The translations under genes and the position numbers were made by a program. Positions 34,965 through 44,814 of a stretch of DNA of 64,000 nt are shown in pieces. The number at the start of each line of letters is the position of its first letter. Position 1 is the first letter of the stretch. The notes beneath the pieces are model-generated. The model was not told the DNA's origin, did no database searches, and saw only the letters and a list, made by a program, of their open reading frames with translations. The DNA comes from Holophagaceae bacterium (GTDB lineage Bacteria; Acidobacteriota; Holophagae; Holophagales; Holophagaceae), in contig JAJTBS010000002.1 in the NCBI GenBank assembly GCA_021286765.1, positions 124,001 through 188,000 of the forward strand. Reading direction: 5' to 3'.

Positions 34965-35173
34965 TCGTTCCTCCTACCTGGCAGCCAGACGCTGCCCTCT
35001 CGTTGGGGTGGGTCCGGGCGGACCGTTCGGACGCTCCCGATGGAGGGCCGAACCATCAATCCTGCCTGAAAATCCCAGGAAAACCAAGGATGATCTTCGA
35101 TTCCACCGCTCCATCGGCTGTACCATCAGTCTGTTACACGCAGGCGCTAAGCTCCCGCCCCAGAGGTACCGCC

Positions 35174-37306
35174 GTGTTCCATCCCATCCCCCGCCCCGAG
35201 GAGCTGCTCAACCGCGAGCTGAGCTGGCTGGATTTCAACGCCCGGGTGATGGAGGAGGCCGAAGATTCCACCGTGCCCCTGCTGGAGCGGGTGAAGTTCC
35301 TCAGCATCGTGTCCAGCAACTGGGACGAGTTCTTCATGGTGAGGGTGGCCGGCATTTGGCGGCAGATCGACGCGGGAATCACCCAGCCGGGACCAGACGG
35401 CCTCACGCCGCGGCAGCTGCTCGAACGGGTGTCCTCCCGGATCCACGCCTACTCCGCGCGCCAGCATGAGCTCTTCCACGCCATCCTCGAGCCACAGCTG
35501 GAGGCGGCGGGCATCCGCGTCCTGGATCCCGCCCGGCTGGACGAGGCCCAGGGCGCCTTCGTCCTGGACTACTTCGAGCGCAGCCTTCTGCCCCTGATCA
35601 CGCCCCTGGCCGTGGACACGGGCCATCCCTTCCCCCGCCTGGGCAACCGGGCCCTGGTGCTAGTGGTGGAGCTGGAGCCCGACGAGGACCTGCTGGATGG
35701 GGATCTGCCCGCCTCGGAGCTCTCCTTCATCCATGTGCCCACGGGCCTGGCATCGCGCTTTCTCCGGGTGCCCTCCCCGCCGGGCTCTCACGCTTTCGTC
35801 ATGCTGGAGGACGTGGTCCGGCACCACCTGTCGCGCCTCTTCCTGGGCTACACCGTGAAGAGCTGCCACGCCATCCGCGTCACCCGGGACTCGGACCTGC
35901 CGGTGGAGGAGGATCCGTCCGAGGATCTGCTAAAGACCGTGGAGGAGGGGCTGCGTGACCGGCGCCGCGGTGCCGTGGTGCGCCTCCAGTACGAGCACGG
36001 CCTGTCCGCCTCGGTGCTGGACCTGCTCATCGAGGAGATGGAGCTGAGCCCCGAGGATCTCTACCCTTGCTCGGGCCTCACGGCCTTCTCGGACCTCATG
36101 CAGCTTTACGGACAGCTGGATCTGCCCCACCTCAAAGACATGCCCCTGCCGCCCCTCCCCGTGCCTCAGCTGGATCAGGCCGGCAACATCTTTGACGCCA
36201 TCTCCAGGAACGACATCCTGCTGAACCACCCCTATCAGAGCTTCGACGACAGCGTGGTGCGCTTCGTGCGCGAGGCGGCGGAGGACCCCAAGGTCCTCGC
36301 CATCAAGATGACGCTCTACCGCGTGACCGCCAACAGCCCCGTGGCGGCGGCCCTGGAGCGGGCCGCCGAGCGCGGCAAGCAGGTGGCGGCCATCGTGGAA
36401 TTGCGGGCCCGCTTCGACGAGGCGGCCAACATCGCCTGGGCCCGCCGTCTGGAGAAGACGGGCGTCCACGTGGTCTACGGCCTGCCCAACCACAAGATCC
36501 ACTGCAAGGCGTGCCTCGTGGTGCGCCAGGAGGCCGGCGGCATCAAGCGCTACTGCCACCTGGGCACCGGCAACTACAACGAGCGCACCAGCCGGCTCTA
36601 CTCGGACATCGGCCTGCTCACGGCCCGCCCCGAGTTCGGGGAGGACCTGTCGAACCTCTTCAACATGCTCACCGGTTACACCCGGCCGCCCCGCTTCCAC
36701 CGGATCCTGCTGGCCCCCCAGCACCTGAAGAAGGCGCTGAAGGCCCGCATCCAGCGGGAGATCGGCCACGCCCGGGCGGGTCGGCCCGCCCGCATGGTGC
36801 TCAAGATGAATGCCCTGGTGGATCCCCAGCTGATCCAAATGCTCTACGAGGCGAGCCGCGAGGGCGTCAAGGTGGACCTCATCGTGCGCGGGACCTGCTG
36901 CCTGCGGCCCGGCGTGCCGGGGCTGTCGGAGAACATCCGCGCGCTGTCCATTCTCGACCGCTTCCTGGAGCACGCCAGGATCTACCACTTCGCCAACGAC
37001 GGCGACCCGGAAACCCTGCTGTCAAGTGCCGACCTCATGCCCCGCAACCTGGACCGCCGCGTGGAGCTGGCCTTCCCGCTGGTGGACCCGCTGCTCGCCG
37101 CCCAGGTCATGGAGATGGTCGAGCTGCAATTGCACGACACGCTGAAGGGACGGGTCCTCGGAGCCAACGGCGAGGTGCGGCACCGGGGCCTCGACCCCCA
37201 GGATCCCCCCCTGCGGAGCCAGCTTCGGATCTACGAGCACACCCTTCTCGCCAGCGGCGTGGGGGCCCTCACCCAGAAGCTGGGGCCGCTGGATCCGGAT
37301 ATCTGA
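35174..37306 (+). CDS. ppk1: Polyphosphate kinase 1
   Basis: 710 residues from GTG 35174 (AGAGGT upstream); the frame is open earlier but the family starts near LLNRELSWLDFNARV. Phospholipase-D-like active site with the autophosphorylated His in RYCHLGTGNYNERTSRLYSDIG and a second site near HARIYHFANDG; ATP-binding residues in PYQSFDDSVVRFVREAA and VTLYRV-like KMTLYRVTANSP. Makes polyphosphate from ATP reversibly, peripheral membrane. Monocistronic with a bidirectional terminator. Provides the cell with polyP, relevant to the CYTH/pyrophosphatase island at 1-12 kb. Confidence 0.97.
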   Translation: MFHPIPRPEELLNRELSWLDFNARVMEEAEDSTVPLLERVKFLSIVSSNWDEFFMVRVAGIWRQIDAGITQPGPDGLTPRQLLERVSSRIHAYSARQHELFHAILEPQLEAAGIRVLDPARLDEAQGAFVLDYFERSLLPLITPLAVDTGHPFPRLGNRALVLVVELEPDEDLLDGDLPASELSFIHVPTGLASRFLRVPSPPGSHAFVMLEDVVRHHLSRLFLGYTVKSCHAIRVTRDSDLPVEEDPSEDLLKTVEEGLRDRRRGAVVRLQYEHGLSASVLDLLIEEMELSPEDLYPCSGLTAFSDLMQLYGQLDLPHLKDMPLPPLPVPQLDQAGNIFDAISRNDILLNHPYQSFDDSVVRFVREAAEDPKVLAIKMTLYRVTANSPVAAALERAAERGKQVAAIVELRARFDEAANIAWARRLEKTGVHVVYGLPNHKIHCKACLVVRQEAGGIKRYCHLGTGNYNERTSRLYSDIGLLTARPEFGEDLSNLFNMLTGYTRPPRFHRILLAPQHLKKALKARIQREIGHARAGRPARMVLKMNALVDPQLIQMLYEASREGVKVDLIVRGTCCLRPGVPGLSENIRALSILDRFLEHARIYHFANDGDPETLLSSADLMPRNLDRRVELAFPLVDPLLAAQVMEMVELQLHDTLKGRVLGANGEVRHRGLDPQDPPLRSQLRIYEHTLLASGVGALTQKLGPLDPDI

Positions 37307-37320
37307 ATGCGGCAGGTACA

Positions 37321-37354
37321 AGCAGAGGGCGGACCCACGGGTCCGCCCTCTGCT
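37321..37354. terminator. Bidirectional terminator between ppk1 and the DUF2846 gene
   Basis: Perfect stem AGCAGAGGGCGGACCC with its complement around CAC-like loop, placed between two convergent genes. Confidence 0.85.
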
Positions 37355-37373
37355 CATCGCAATGCCGGGTGGT

Positions 37374-38018
37374 TCAGGGCATCTCGAGGACATCCGTTTT
37401 CTTCAGGTCGCCCGCGGGGGTGTACTTGAGCCGATCCTCTTCCTTCCACTTGGCGAACTCGGCGGCGCCAAAGGCGGCTTCGATGGGACCGATCTTTCCG
37501 TGCCCCTTCCAGAAGCCCATCTGGAGCTCGGTTTTAAAGTAGTAGGTCTTGCCCGCCTCCACCGTGAAGGTGAACTCATCCTTCGCCTCGTCGGCATGCA
37601 TTTTGTGCTCGCCAGGGGCGACCTTGACGATGAAGTACGTGCCATTGTTCAGGTCGCCGATCTCCGTGCCATCCACGTAGATGGTGTGGTGGAGGCCCCC
37701 GCCGACGAACTTCTTCTCGCGGTAGCAGATCAGACGGGCCATGGTGGCGGCCTCGGCCGGCTTGGCGGCTTCTGCGGGCTTGGCGGCTTCTGCGGGCTTG
37801 GCCTCGGCGGGCGGGACAGCCACCGACGCCGGGGCGACCTCGGGTGCCTGGGCGGGCTTCTCTCCAGCAGGCGCTGGGGCCGGAGCAGGAGCGGGCACGG
37901 GGGCTGGGGTGGGCTCCGGTGCTGGAGTGGGCTTGGGCTCCTGGGCGAAGCAGGCGCCAGCCAGAAGCAGTCCGGCCAAGTGCATGCGCAGGGAACGGGC
38001 GGAGAACAGGGAAGACAT
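37374..38018 (-). CDS. Exported DUF2846-domain protein with Pro/Ala linker
   Basis: 214 residues from ATG 38018. Signal peptide (MSSLFSARSLRMHLAG to ACFAQ), a 65-residue Pro/Ala/Glu low-complexity linker with the repeat KPAEAA, then a DUF2846 domain: ARLICYREKKFVGGG, TIYVDGTEIGDLNNGTYF, VAPGEHKMHAD and AGKTYYFKTEL. DUF2846 proteins are small envelope proteins of unknown role. The linker may span peptidoglycan. Confidence 0.75.
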   Translation of the reverse strand: MSSLFSARSLRMHLAGLLLAGACFAQEPKPTPAPEPTPAPVPAPAPAPAPAGEKPAQAPEVAPASVAVPPAEAKPAEAAKPAEAAKPAEAATMARLICYREKKFVGGGLHHTIYVDGTEIGDLNNGTYFIVKVAPGEHKMHADEAKDEFTFTVEAGKTYYFKTELQMGFWKGHGKIGPIEAAFGAAEFAKWKEEDRLKYTPAGDLKKTDVLEMP

Positions 38019-38299
38019 GGTGTCGACCTTTCTGATGGAGGGAACTAGGGGGGGCATGGGGTTGTCTTGGAAACCTTCATTGCAGATTCGAGAGTCGGTT
38101 GCAGAAGGGCCTTCGCATTCTGCCACCAGGCCAGACCTGAAACCACCGCAAGGAGACGCAGCCATGGCAAGGATTGGCGGATAAATGGTCAGACCGCCCT
38201 CCCGCGATGGCTTGGGCCAAGCAGGCCGGCCTAGCGGGCTGGGCTTGGCTGTTCAGGCTTCCAACCGGCCCGTGTCAAACTGGGGGGCTGGAGACACGC

Positions 38300-39334
38300 A
38301 TGACGAAAATCAGCCGCGCCGCCCTGTTTGAAGCCCTGAACGCCTACGTGGTTCCCGGGACCAACGCCACCCTCACCACGCTGAAGGCCGTGAAGGGCAT
38401 CGATGTCACGGAGGGCAAGGTCACGGTGCTGCTGCAGCTCATGGAGGCCTACCAGGACCGCGTGCAGGTCATCAAGGACGCCCTGGAGGCCCTGATCCGG
38501 CAGCAGCCGGGCGTGACCTCCGCCGAGATCGAGATCGGCTGGGAGAAGACGGCCCAGGTCGAGTTCAAGAACCTCATCCCCGGCATCAAGCGCTGCGTGG
38601 TGGTGGGCTCGGGCAAGGGGGGCGTGGGCAAGAGCACCGTGACCGTCAACCTGGCCGTGGCCATGGCCCAGCAGGGCCTCAAGGTGGGCCTGCTGGACTC
38701 GGACATCTACGGCCCCTCCATCCCCATGATGCTGGGCCTGAAGGATTCGCCGCTCGGCACGCCAGACGGCCAGATCCTGCCCCTCGAAAAGTTCGGCCTC
38801 AAGGCCATGTCCATGGGCGTGCTCATCGAGGAGGACCGGCCCGTCATCTGGCGCGGCGCCATGCTCAACAAGGCCCTCCAGCAGTTCCTGAAGGATGTGG
38901 CCTGGGGCGAACTGGACGTGCTGCTCATCGACCTGCCGCCCGGCACCGGCGACGTGCAGCTCACCCTCATCCAGAACGCCCAGGTGGACGGCGCCGTCAT
39001 CGTCAGCACGCCCCAGGATGTCGCCTTCCTCGATGCGAAGAAAGCCATCGGCATGTTCGGTACGGTGAAGGTGCCCATCCTGGGCATCATCGAAAACATG
39101 AGCAGCTTCCTCTGCCCCGGTTGCGGCAAGGAGACGCAGATCTTCGGTCACGGCGGCGTGAAGGCTGCGGCCCAGCGCATGGACCTGCCCTTCCTGGGCG
39201 AAGTGCCCATCGACCTGTCCATCCGCGAAGGTGGAGACTCGGGTCAACCCCTGGTGGCAGCCCATCCGGACAGCCCCCAGACCAAGGTCTTCCAGGGCAT
39301 GGCCGCGTCGCTCAAGGCCGCCCTGAAGCTCTGA
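38300..39334 (+). CDS. apbC: Mrp/ApbC iron-sulfur carrier P-loop ATPase
   Basis: 344 residues from ATG 38300. An N-terminal MIP18-like domain (about 1-90) lacks a clear Cys; the ATPase has the deviant Walker A GSGKGGVGKST, LDSDIYGPSIP, DLPPGTGD and the cluster-binding CPGC (about 275). Carries and delivers Fe-S clusters. First of three closely spaced plus-strand genes. Confidence 0.94.
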   Translation: MTKISRAALFEALNAYVVPGTNATLTTLKAVKGIDVTEGKVTVLLQLMEAYQDRVQVIKDALEALIRQQPGVTSAEIEIGWEKTAQVEFKNLIPGIKRCVVVGSGKGGVGKSTVTVNLAVAMAQQGLKVGLLDSDIYGPSIPMMLGLKDSPLGTPDGQILPLEKFGLKAMSMGVLIEEDRPVIWRGAMLNKALQQFLKDVAWGELDVLLIDLPPGTGDVQLTLIQNAQVDGAVIVSTPQDVAFLDAKKAIGMFGTVKVPILGIIENMSSFLCPGCGKETQIFGHGGVKAAAQRMDLPFLGEVPIDLSIREGGDSGQPLVAAHPDSPQTKVFQGMAASLKAALKL

Positions 39335-39382
39335 GCTTCAGGATCCAGGAGGTTCGGGGCCGTTCGGCGGCTACACTCAGGT

Positions 39383-39823
39383 ATGCCCAAGCCGCAGATC
39401 CCCGAGACCCTGGCTCCGGATCTCCTGGAGCGACTGCGCGCGCGCTTTCATCCCTGGCCGCTCATCAGCGGCTGGGGCCTGACCATCGAGTCGGTGGTGC
39501 CGGGCCAGGCGGTGATGGTGCTGCACCCCACCAAGGCTGTGATCAATGGTGCCCGGGGCACGGTGAATGGCGGCGTGTTGGCCACCGTGGCGGATATGGT
39601 CAGCGCCCTGGCCCTCAGTACCGCCTTTGACGGCGCCATGCCCTTCGCCACTTCGGATCTGCACGTGCGCTACCTGGAGCCGGCGAAGGGCGAGGTGCGG
39701 GCCGAAGGAAAGGTCATCCGCTTCTCGGGCCGCGGGGCCATCCTCGAATGCCGCCTCACCTGCGGCGACCACTTGGTGACCCTGGCCACGGCGAACTTCG
39801 CCATCCGGCAGGGGATCGGCTGA
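39383..39823 (+). CDS. PaaI-type hotdog thioesterase
   Basis: 146 residues. GARGTVNGGVLATVADMVSALAL is the hotdog helix with active-site region (HGG normally; here NGG), and FATSDLHVRYLEPAKGEVRAEGKV follows. Likely hydrolyses acyl-CoA or related thioesters. The usual His is Asn, as in some family members. Two bases before the channel gene, so co-transcribed with it. Confidence 0.8.
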   Translation: MPKPQIPETLAPDLLERLRARFHPWPLISGWGLTIESVVPGQAVMVLHPTKAVINGARGTVNGGVLATVADMVSALALSTAFDGAMPFATSDLHVRYLEPAKGEVRAEGKVIRFSGRGAILECRLTCGDHLVTLATANFAIRQGIG

Positions 39824-39824
39824 G

Positions 39825-40883
39825 ATGCGCCTGCGGACGCCCTTCCCCCACGTCCCCGATCCGGATGCGGATGCGCCACTCAAGCGGCTCCGGTATGCCC
39901 TGGCCCTGCTCGCAGCGGTCATCGTGGCCGGCGCCATCGGCTACCACCTGCTGTCCCATCTGAGCGGCCTGGATAGCTTCTACATGGCCATCACCACGCT
40001 GTTCACGGTGGGGTTCCGCGAGCTGGGCGAGGTGAACGCCCGCACGAAAATCTTCACGATCTTCTACCTCATCATCGGCCTGGGCGTGGCCACCTATGCC
40101 CTTTCCAACCTCACGGCCCTGCTCCTCGAGGGTGACCTCCGGGGCTATCTCATGGAGCGCCGCATGCAGAAGCGCCTGGACGACCTCAAGGACCACGTCA
40201 TCGTCTGCGGCTTCGGGAAGATGGGCTTCCAGGCGGCCTGGGAGCTGAAGAAGGCCGGCATCCCTTTCGTCATCATCGAGCAGGACGATTCCAAGGGCCG
40301 CAGCCCGCGCTTCGCCGGTGAGCTCATCCTCTACGGCAACGCCATGGACGACCTGATGCTGGAGCGGGCCGGCATCCGCCAGGCGCGGGGCCTCATCACC
40401 GCCCTGACCACGGACGCCGACAACGTGCTGGTGACCCTCACCGTGAAGCAGATCCGGCCGGACCTGCCCGTCGTGGCCCGCAGCGCCAAGTTGGGCACGG
40501 AGCGCCAGCTGAAGGCCGCGGGCGCTGACCACATCGTGAGCCCCTACGAGATCGGCGGCCGCCGCATGGCGGGCCTGCTGCTCAAGCCCGAGATGATGAA
40601 GTTCTTTGACATCGTGCTGCAGCAGGAGCAGCTGGAGCTGGGCCTGGAGCGGATCAGCATCTCGCCTGGCAGTCCCCTGGTGGGCCAGACCCTGCGCGAG
40701 GCCCGGCTGCGCCACGCCACGGGCTCCCTGCTGGTGGGCCTGGTCCATCCGGGTGCAGAACTGCGCTTCAACCCTTCGGGCGACGAGCGCTTCCAGGCCG
40801 GGGACGAGCTGCTGATCATGGGACCTGCCGAGGCCCTGGCCAACCTCACGCGGCTGGCCCGGGCCGAGATGACGCGGCAGTAG
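39825..40883 (+). CDS. Potassium channel with TrkA-N and TrkA-C domains
   Basis: 352 residues. Two membrane helices flank a pore loop with selectivity filter TLFTVGFREL (about 55-64; TVGF in place of TVGYG), then an RCK (TrkA-N) domain with Rossmann motif VIVCGFGKMGFQAAWEL, IIEQDDSK and GNAMDDLMLERAGI, and a TrkA-C domain (LERISISPGSPLVGQTL). An MthK/Kch-like ligand-gated channel. Confidence 0.9.
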   Translation: MRLRTPFPHVPDPDADAPLKRLRYALALLAAVIVAGAIGYHLLSHLSGLDSFYMAITTLFTVGFRELGEVNARTKIFTIFYLIIGLGVATYALSNLTALLLEGDLRGYLMERRMQKRLDDLKDHVIVCGFGKMGFQAAWELKKAGIPFVIIEQDDSKGRSPRFAGELILYGNAMDDLMLERAGIRQARGLITALTTDADNVLVTLTVKQIRPDLPVVARSAKLGTERQLKAAGADHIVSPYEIGGRRMAGLLLKPEMMKFFDIVLQQEQLELGLERISISPGSPLVGQTLREARLRHATGSLLVGLVHPGAELRFNPSGDERFQAGDELLIMGPAEALANLTRLARAEMTRQ

Positions 40884-40886
40884 GCC

Positions 40887-42353
40887 TTAGCGGGCCGGTC
40901 GCGCCACCACGCCGTGGGGCAGACGGTCCGCCATGTTGAGCAGCTCCCAGGCCGTGACAGCCATGGCCTGGGCGCCCTGCACGAGCTGATCGGGCTGCAC
41001 GTGGTCGGGGAAGTCCATCTGGCTGTGGTGGGTGCCCTCGAAGTAGTCCACCGCGTCCTGGATGGCCGCGAAGGCGGGCACGCCGGCCCGGTCGAAGGGC
41101 GCGTGGTCCGTGCCGTTCATGATGGTGAGGGGCAGCTCGCGGACGCCCAGGTCGTTCAGGGGCGCGATGGCCTGGGCCATGAGGGCCCGGGCGTTTTCCC
41201 GGGCCTGGAGGTCGAAGCCGCGGACCATGCCTGTGCCCATGTCGTGGACCAGCACGGCCTGGATGGCATCCAGCTCGGCCTTGTGGGCCTCCACGTAGGC
41301 GCGGGAGCCCAGCAGGCCCTCCTCCTCGCCGCTCCAGAGGATCACCCGCAGCGTGCGTTTGGGCTTCAGGCCCGTGGCCTGCAGGGCGCGGAGTACCTCC
41401 AGACACACCGAGCTGCCGGTGGCGTTGTCGGTGGCGCCGGTGCCGAGATCCCAGCTGTCCAGATGGCCGCCGATGATGACCACCTCGTTGGGCTTCTCCG
41501 TGCCTCGGATCTCGCCGACGACATTGTGTGCCTGCACGGGCTTGGCCGAGAAGCTGCCGCCCAGGCTCAGCTCGAGGCGGACCGGATCCTTTCCCGCCAC
41601 CTGGCGCAAGAGCATCTTGTAGGGCTCCTGGGGCACGTAGGCGGAGGGCAGAGCGGGCTTCCCGGGGTCCCGGCCAGGGCCGCTGGTGGTGAAGCCCAGG
41701 CCGTTCTTGCGCCCGGACATCTGCAACACCGCCGCAGCGCCCTCGTCGAGGAGGAACTGGGTCATGGCCGCCTGCTGGGCCTGGAAGCTGGCCATGTCGC
41801 CGCGATCGCGGCGGGGCAGGGGCGGGCGCTTGTCGTTGGGGTTCGAGCGCAGCAGGATCCGTCCCCGGAGGCGGCCCTTGAACGCCTGCAGCTCCTCGAG
41901 GTTCCGGGCGTCCACCAGGATCACCTCGCCCTGGATCGGCCCCTTGGTGGCCGGTGTCCAGGCCAGCTGGTCCACCCGGAAGTGCAGCCCGTTGTGGGTG
42001 AGCAGGCGGGCGCTGTCCACGCCCCGGGTCCAGGCCAGGCCGAAGTCGTAGGCCTCCTCATGCACATTCTCCGCGCCCAGCTTTTTCATTTCGGCCATGG
42101 CCCAGGCCTGGGCCCGGCGCAGCGGCTCTGAACCCGTGAGGCGGGGCCCGATCTGGTCGGCCAGGTACTCAACCCGGGCCACCACCTCGGCGTGCTCCTT
42201 GATCTCTTTCAGCAGCCTGCCGGCGGGGGTGTCCGGGTAGCTGGCCAGCACCGGCACCGGAGAAGGCGGGGTGGTGGCCTGCCGAGCCGGATTCTGGCCC
42301 TGGAGGGCCGCACAGAGGACCATCGACAGCAAGGCGGGGGCGGACCGCGGCAT
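40887..42353 (-). CDS. Exported M28-family zinc aminopeptidase
   Basis: 488 residues from ATG 42353 (AGGAGTTCCC upstream). Signal peptide MPRSAPALLSMVLCAALQG. A PA insert (about 130-260) precedes the peptidase domain: metal ligands in GGHLDSWDLGTGATDNATGS (His, Asp), WSGEEEGLLGS (Glu pair), VLVHDMGTG and GTDHAPF, with THHSQMDFPDHV at the end. Like carboxypeptidase Q/PSMA relatives. Periplasmic peptide degradation. Convergent with the K channel. Confidence 0.9.
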   Translation of the reverse strand: MPRSAPALLSMVLCAALQGQNPARQATTPPSPVPVLASYPDTPAGRLLKEIKEHAEVVARVEYLADQIGPRLTGSEPLRRAQAWAMAEMKKLGAENVHEEAYDFGLAWTRGVDSARLLTHNGLHFRVDQLAWTPATKGPIQGEVILVDARNLEELQAFKGRLRGRILLRSNPNDKRPPLPRRDRGDMASFQAQQAAMTQFLLDEGAAAVLQMSGRKNGLGFTTSGPGRDPGKPALPSAYVPQEPYKMLLRQVAGKDPVRLELSLGGSFSAKPVQAHNVVGEIRGTEKPNEVVIIGGHLDSWDLGTGATDNATGSSVCLEVLRALQATGLKPKRTLRVILWSGEEEGLLGSRAYVEAHKAELDAIQAVLVHDMGTGMVRGFDLQARENARALMAQAIAPLNDLGVRELPLTIMNGTDHAPFDRAGVPAFAAIQDAVDYFEGTHHSQMDFPDHVQPDQLVQGAQAMAVTAWELLNMADRLPHGVVARPAR

Positions 42354-42452
42354 GGGAACTCCTGGAGGGGTGCCAACAGGTAACCTCATCACTTGAGGTA
42401 TGGCAAGGGGGGAGATCCTGGCTAGACTGAAAATGTTTCGGAAAAATGCGAA

Positions 42453-42830
42453 ATGACGACTGATACCCTCCGTCCCCTCGTGGACACCCTCAAGGCCCTG
42501 GCCCACCCGGTGCGCCTGCGCATCCTCGCCCTCCTCCAGGGCGGCGAGCTCTGCGTCTGCGAGGTGGCCGGGGTACTGGAATTGGCACCCTCCACCGTGT
42601 CCGAGCACCTCACCGCCCTGCGGCGGACCGGCCTGGTTCGGGAGCGCAAGGTGGGTCGCTGGGTCCATGTGGCGCTCTCGGAAGCTGCAGCCGCCCGGCC
42701 CCTGGTCGACGCCCTCTGGCCCCTCATGGCCGGGGCGGAGGCGGACCTGGCCCGCGATCTGGCCCAGGCCCGGGCCCTGCGCTGTGACACCTGCGATCCC
42801 ATTGCCTGCCCCGACCCCCGTTCCGCCTGA
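42453..42830 (+). CDS. arsR: ArsR/SmtB repressor with ELCVC arsenite site
   Basis: 125 residues. Winged-helix: LAHPVRLRILALLQGGELCVCEVAGVL with the CVC metal-binding pair at the start of the recognition unit (as in E. coli ArsR), STVSEHLTALRRTGLVRERKVGRW, then a C-terminal CDTCDPIAC that adds three Cys. Binds As(III) and releases the ars promoter. Heads the cassette; the 60 bases upstream (TTTCGGAAAAATGCGAAA) include a short palindrome that may be the operator. Confidence 0.9.
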   Translation: MTTDTLRPLVDTLKALAHPVRLRILALLQGGELCVCEVAGVLELAPSTVSEHLTALRRTGLVRERKVGRWVHVALSEAAAARPLVDALWPLMAGAEADLARDLAQARALRCDTCDPIACPDPRSA

Positions 42831-42858
42831 CCTTCACCCCTTTCTTCCAGGAGCGTCC

Positions 42859-43188
42859 ATGACGACCCAGACCGATCCCCAGCTTGAGACCGGCCTCAGC
42901 GAGATCACCCTCAACCTCGTGGCCCTGGGCGCCGCCATCGGCGCCAACGCCGAACGGGCCTTCCGTGCCCACCAGGAACGCCTGGAGGCCCTGGGTGTAT
43001 CCAAGGACGCCATGATCGAGGCCGTGAACATGGCCCTGCGGGTGAAGGGCGATCCCCACCAGATGATGCTGGCCCTGGCCCAGACCACCCTGGTGGGCGA
43101 AGGTGGCGGCTGCTGCGGAGGGGGCTGCGCCTGCGAGGAGGAAGGCAAGGAGAAGGGCGACTGCGGCGACGACTGCGGCTGCCGGTAG
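42859..43188 (+). CDS. Cys-rich arsenic-cassette protein
   Basis: 109 residues from ATG 42859 (CCAGGAGCG upstream). Helical first 80 residues ([22 protein letters not shown]) resemble half of an AhpD/carboxymuconolactone-like bundle but lack its CxxC. The last 25 residues carry eight Cys ([13 protein letters not shown], then DCGDDCGCR), typical of soft-metal binding. Between arsR and acr3 with spacing of a few bases. Possible As(III) chaperone or buffer; not recognised as a named family. Confidence 0.65.
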   Translation: MTTQTDPQLETGLSEITLNLVALGAAIGANAERAFRAHQERLEALGVSKDAMIEAVNMALRVKGDPHQMMLALAQTTLVGEGGGCCGGGCACEEEGKEKGDCGDDCGCR

Positions 43189-43196
43189 GAGACGCC

Positions 43197-44291
43197 ATGG
43201 CCACGGGCCGGCTGTCGTTCCTGGATCGCTACCTCACCCTGTGGATCTTCCTGGCCATGGCGACCGGCATCCTGCTGGGCCGCTTCGCGCCGGGCTTCAA
43301 TGTGGCCCTCAACGCCTGGAACGTGGGCACCACCAGCGTGCCCCTGGCCATCGGCCTCGTAGTGATGATGTATCCGCCGCTGGCCAAGGTGCGCTACGAG
43401 GACCTGCACCTGGTCTTCCGCAACCGGAGGGTGCTGGTCCTGTCCCTGCTGCAGAACTGGGTGATCGGGCCCCTGCTCATGACGGGCCTGGCCCTCCTGT
43501 TCCTGCGGGACCGGCCTGAACTCATGGTGGGCCTCATCCTCATCGGCCTGGCCCGCTGCATCGCCATGGTCATCGTGTGGAACGACCTGGCGAAGGGCGA
43601 CACGGAATACTGTGCCGGACTCGTGGCCTTCAACTCGATCTTCCAGGTGCTGTTCTTCAGCGTGTACGCCTGGCTCTTCATCACGGTGCTGCCTGCAATG
43701 CTGGGCCTTCCGGGCGCCCGCGTGGACATCACCATCGGGCAGCTCGCCACGAGCGTGTTCATCTACCTGGGGATTCCCTTCCTCGCGGGCTTCCTCACGC
43801 GAAAGGTGCTGGGTGGGCTCAAGGGGCTCGAGTGGTATCACCGCGTTTTCGTGCCGAAGGTTTCGCCGGTCACCCTCATCGCGCTGCTCTTCACGATCAT
43901 CGCCATGTTCAGCCTCCAGGGGCGCCAGATCCTGGCCCGCCCCACGGACGTGCTGCGGGTGGCCCTGCCGCTGCTGATCTATTTCCTGGTGATGTTCCTG
44001 GCCAGCTTCTGGCTGTCCAAGCGGGCCGGGGCCGACTACCCCCAGGGCGCCACGCTGAGCTTCACCGCCGCCAGCAACAACTTCGAGCTGGCCATCGCCG
44101 TGGCCGTGGCCACCTTCGGCCTGGGGCACGGAGCGGCCTTCGCGGCGGTGATCGGTCCGCTGGTGGAAGTGCCCGTGCTCATCGGGCTGGTGAACGTGTC
44201 GCTGCGGCTCCAGAAGCGATGGTTCCCCAAGTCATCAGAGGCCGTGGCTGAGGTGACCTGCTGTCCCGCCGTCGAGCCGCGTGAACCATGA
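43197..44291 (+). CDS. acr3: Arsenite efflux permease ACR3
   Basis: 364 residues, ten helices. Key ACR3 features: [18 protein letters not shown] with the essential Cys (about 122), [18 protein letters not shown], and [20 protein letters not shown] with the essential Glu. Exports As(III) driven by proton motive force. Second gene of the cassette proper, overlapping neighbours closely. Confidence 0.97.
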   Translation: MATGRLSFLDRYLTLWIFLAMATGILLGRFAPGFNVALNAWNVGTTSVPLAIGLVVMMYPPLAKVRYEDLHLVFRNRRVLVLSLLQNWVIGPLLMTGLALLFLRDRPELMVGLILIGLARCIAMVIVWNDLAKGDTEYCAGLVAFNSIFQVLFFSVYAWLFITVLPAMLGLPGARVDITIGQLATSVFIYLGIPFLAGFLTRKVLGGLKGLEWYHRVFVPKVSPVTLIALLFTIIAMFSLQGRQILARPTDVLRVALPLLIYFLVMFLASFWLSKRAGADYPQGATLSFTAASNNFELAIAVAVATFGLGHGAAFAAVIGPLVEVPVLIGLVNVSLRLQKRWFPKSSEAVAEVTCCPAVEPREP

Positions 44292-44316
44292 ACCAGCGGC
44301 TGAAGAGAGGTGCCCG

Positions 44317-44814
44317 ATGATCCGCCCCGTGCGCATGACGGACGCCCCGGCCCTGGCCGACCTCTACAACCCCTACATCCGGGACACCACCATCACCTTC
44401 GAGGAGGAGGCGGTCAGCGCCGAGGAGATGGCCTCGCGCATCGAGAAGGTGACCTCGGCCTACCCCTGGCTGGTCTGGGAGGAGGAAGGTCGGGTGCTGG
44501 GCTATGCCTACGCCTCCGCGTGGCGGGCCCGCGCCGCCTACCGCCACTCGACGGAGACGGCCATCTACTTCGCCATGGACCAGGGCGGGAGGGGTCGCGG
44601 GACACTGCTGTACCGGGCACTCCTGGAGGAGCTTAGGGCCCGGGGCTTTCATCTGGCGCTGGGGGGCCTGGCCCTGCCCAACGAGGCCAGCGTCCGCCTG
44701 CACGAGAAGCTCGGCTTCCGGAAGGCCGGCCACATGCGCGAGGCCGGGCGCAAGTTCGGGCGCTGGATCGACGTGGGCTTCTGGGAACTGCTGCTCGAGG
44801 GGGAGGCGTCGTGA
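44317..44814 (+). CDS. arsN1: ArsN1-type GNAT acetyltransferase
   Basis: 165 residues. [29 protein letters not shown] is the N-terminus of the phosphinothricin-acetyltransferase-like family; acetyl-CoA site near [18 protein letters not shown]-terminal [21 protein letters not shown]. In arsenic operons this family (ArsN1) acetylates the amino group of arsinothricin-like compounds. The frame opens 36 bases earlier inside acr3, but AGAGAGG supports the ATG 44317. Confidence 0.85.
   Translation: MIRPVRMTDAPALADLYNPYIRDTTITFEEEAVSAEEMASRIEKVTSAYPWLVWEEEGRVLGYAYASAWRARAAYRHSTETAIYFAMDQGGRGRGTLLYRALLEELRARGFHLALGGLALPNEASVRLHEKLGFRKAGHMREAGRKFGRWIDVGFWELLLEGEAS

Noticed and set aside
37741..37990. 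KPAEAA/PAP repeats in the DUF2846 gene as a tandem repeat of interest
   Set aside because: Low-complexity Pro/Ala linker typical of periplasm-spanning proteins.
40914..42131. Long plus-strand frame opposite the M28 peptidase
   Set aside because: Antisense shadow of a recognised enzyme; no Shine-Dalgarno or domain.
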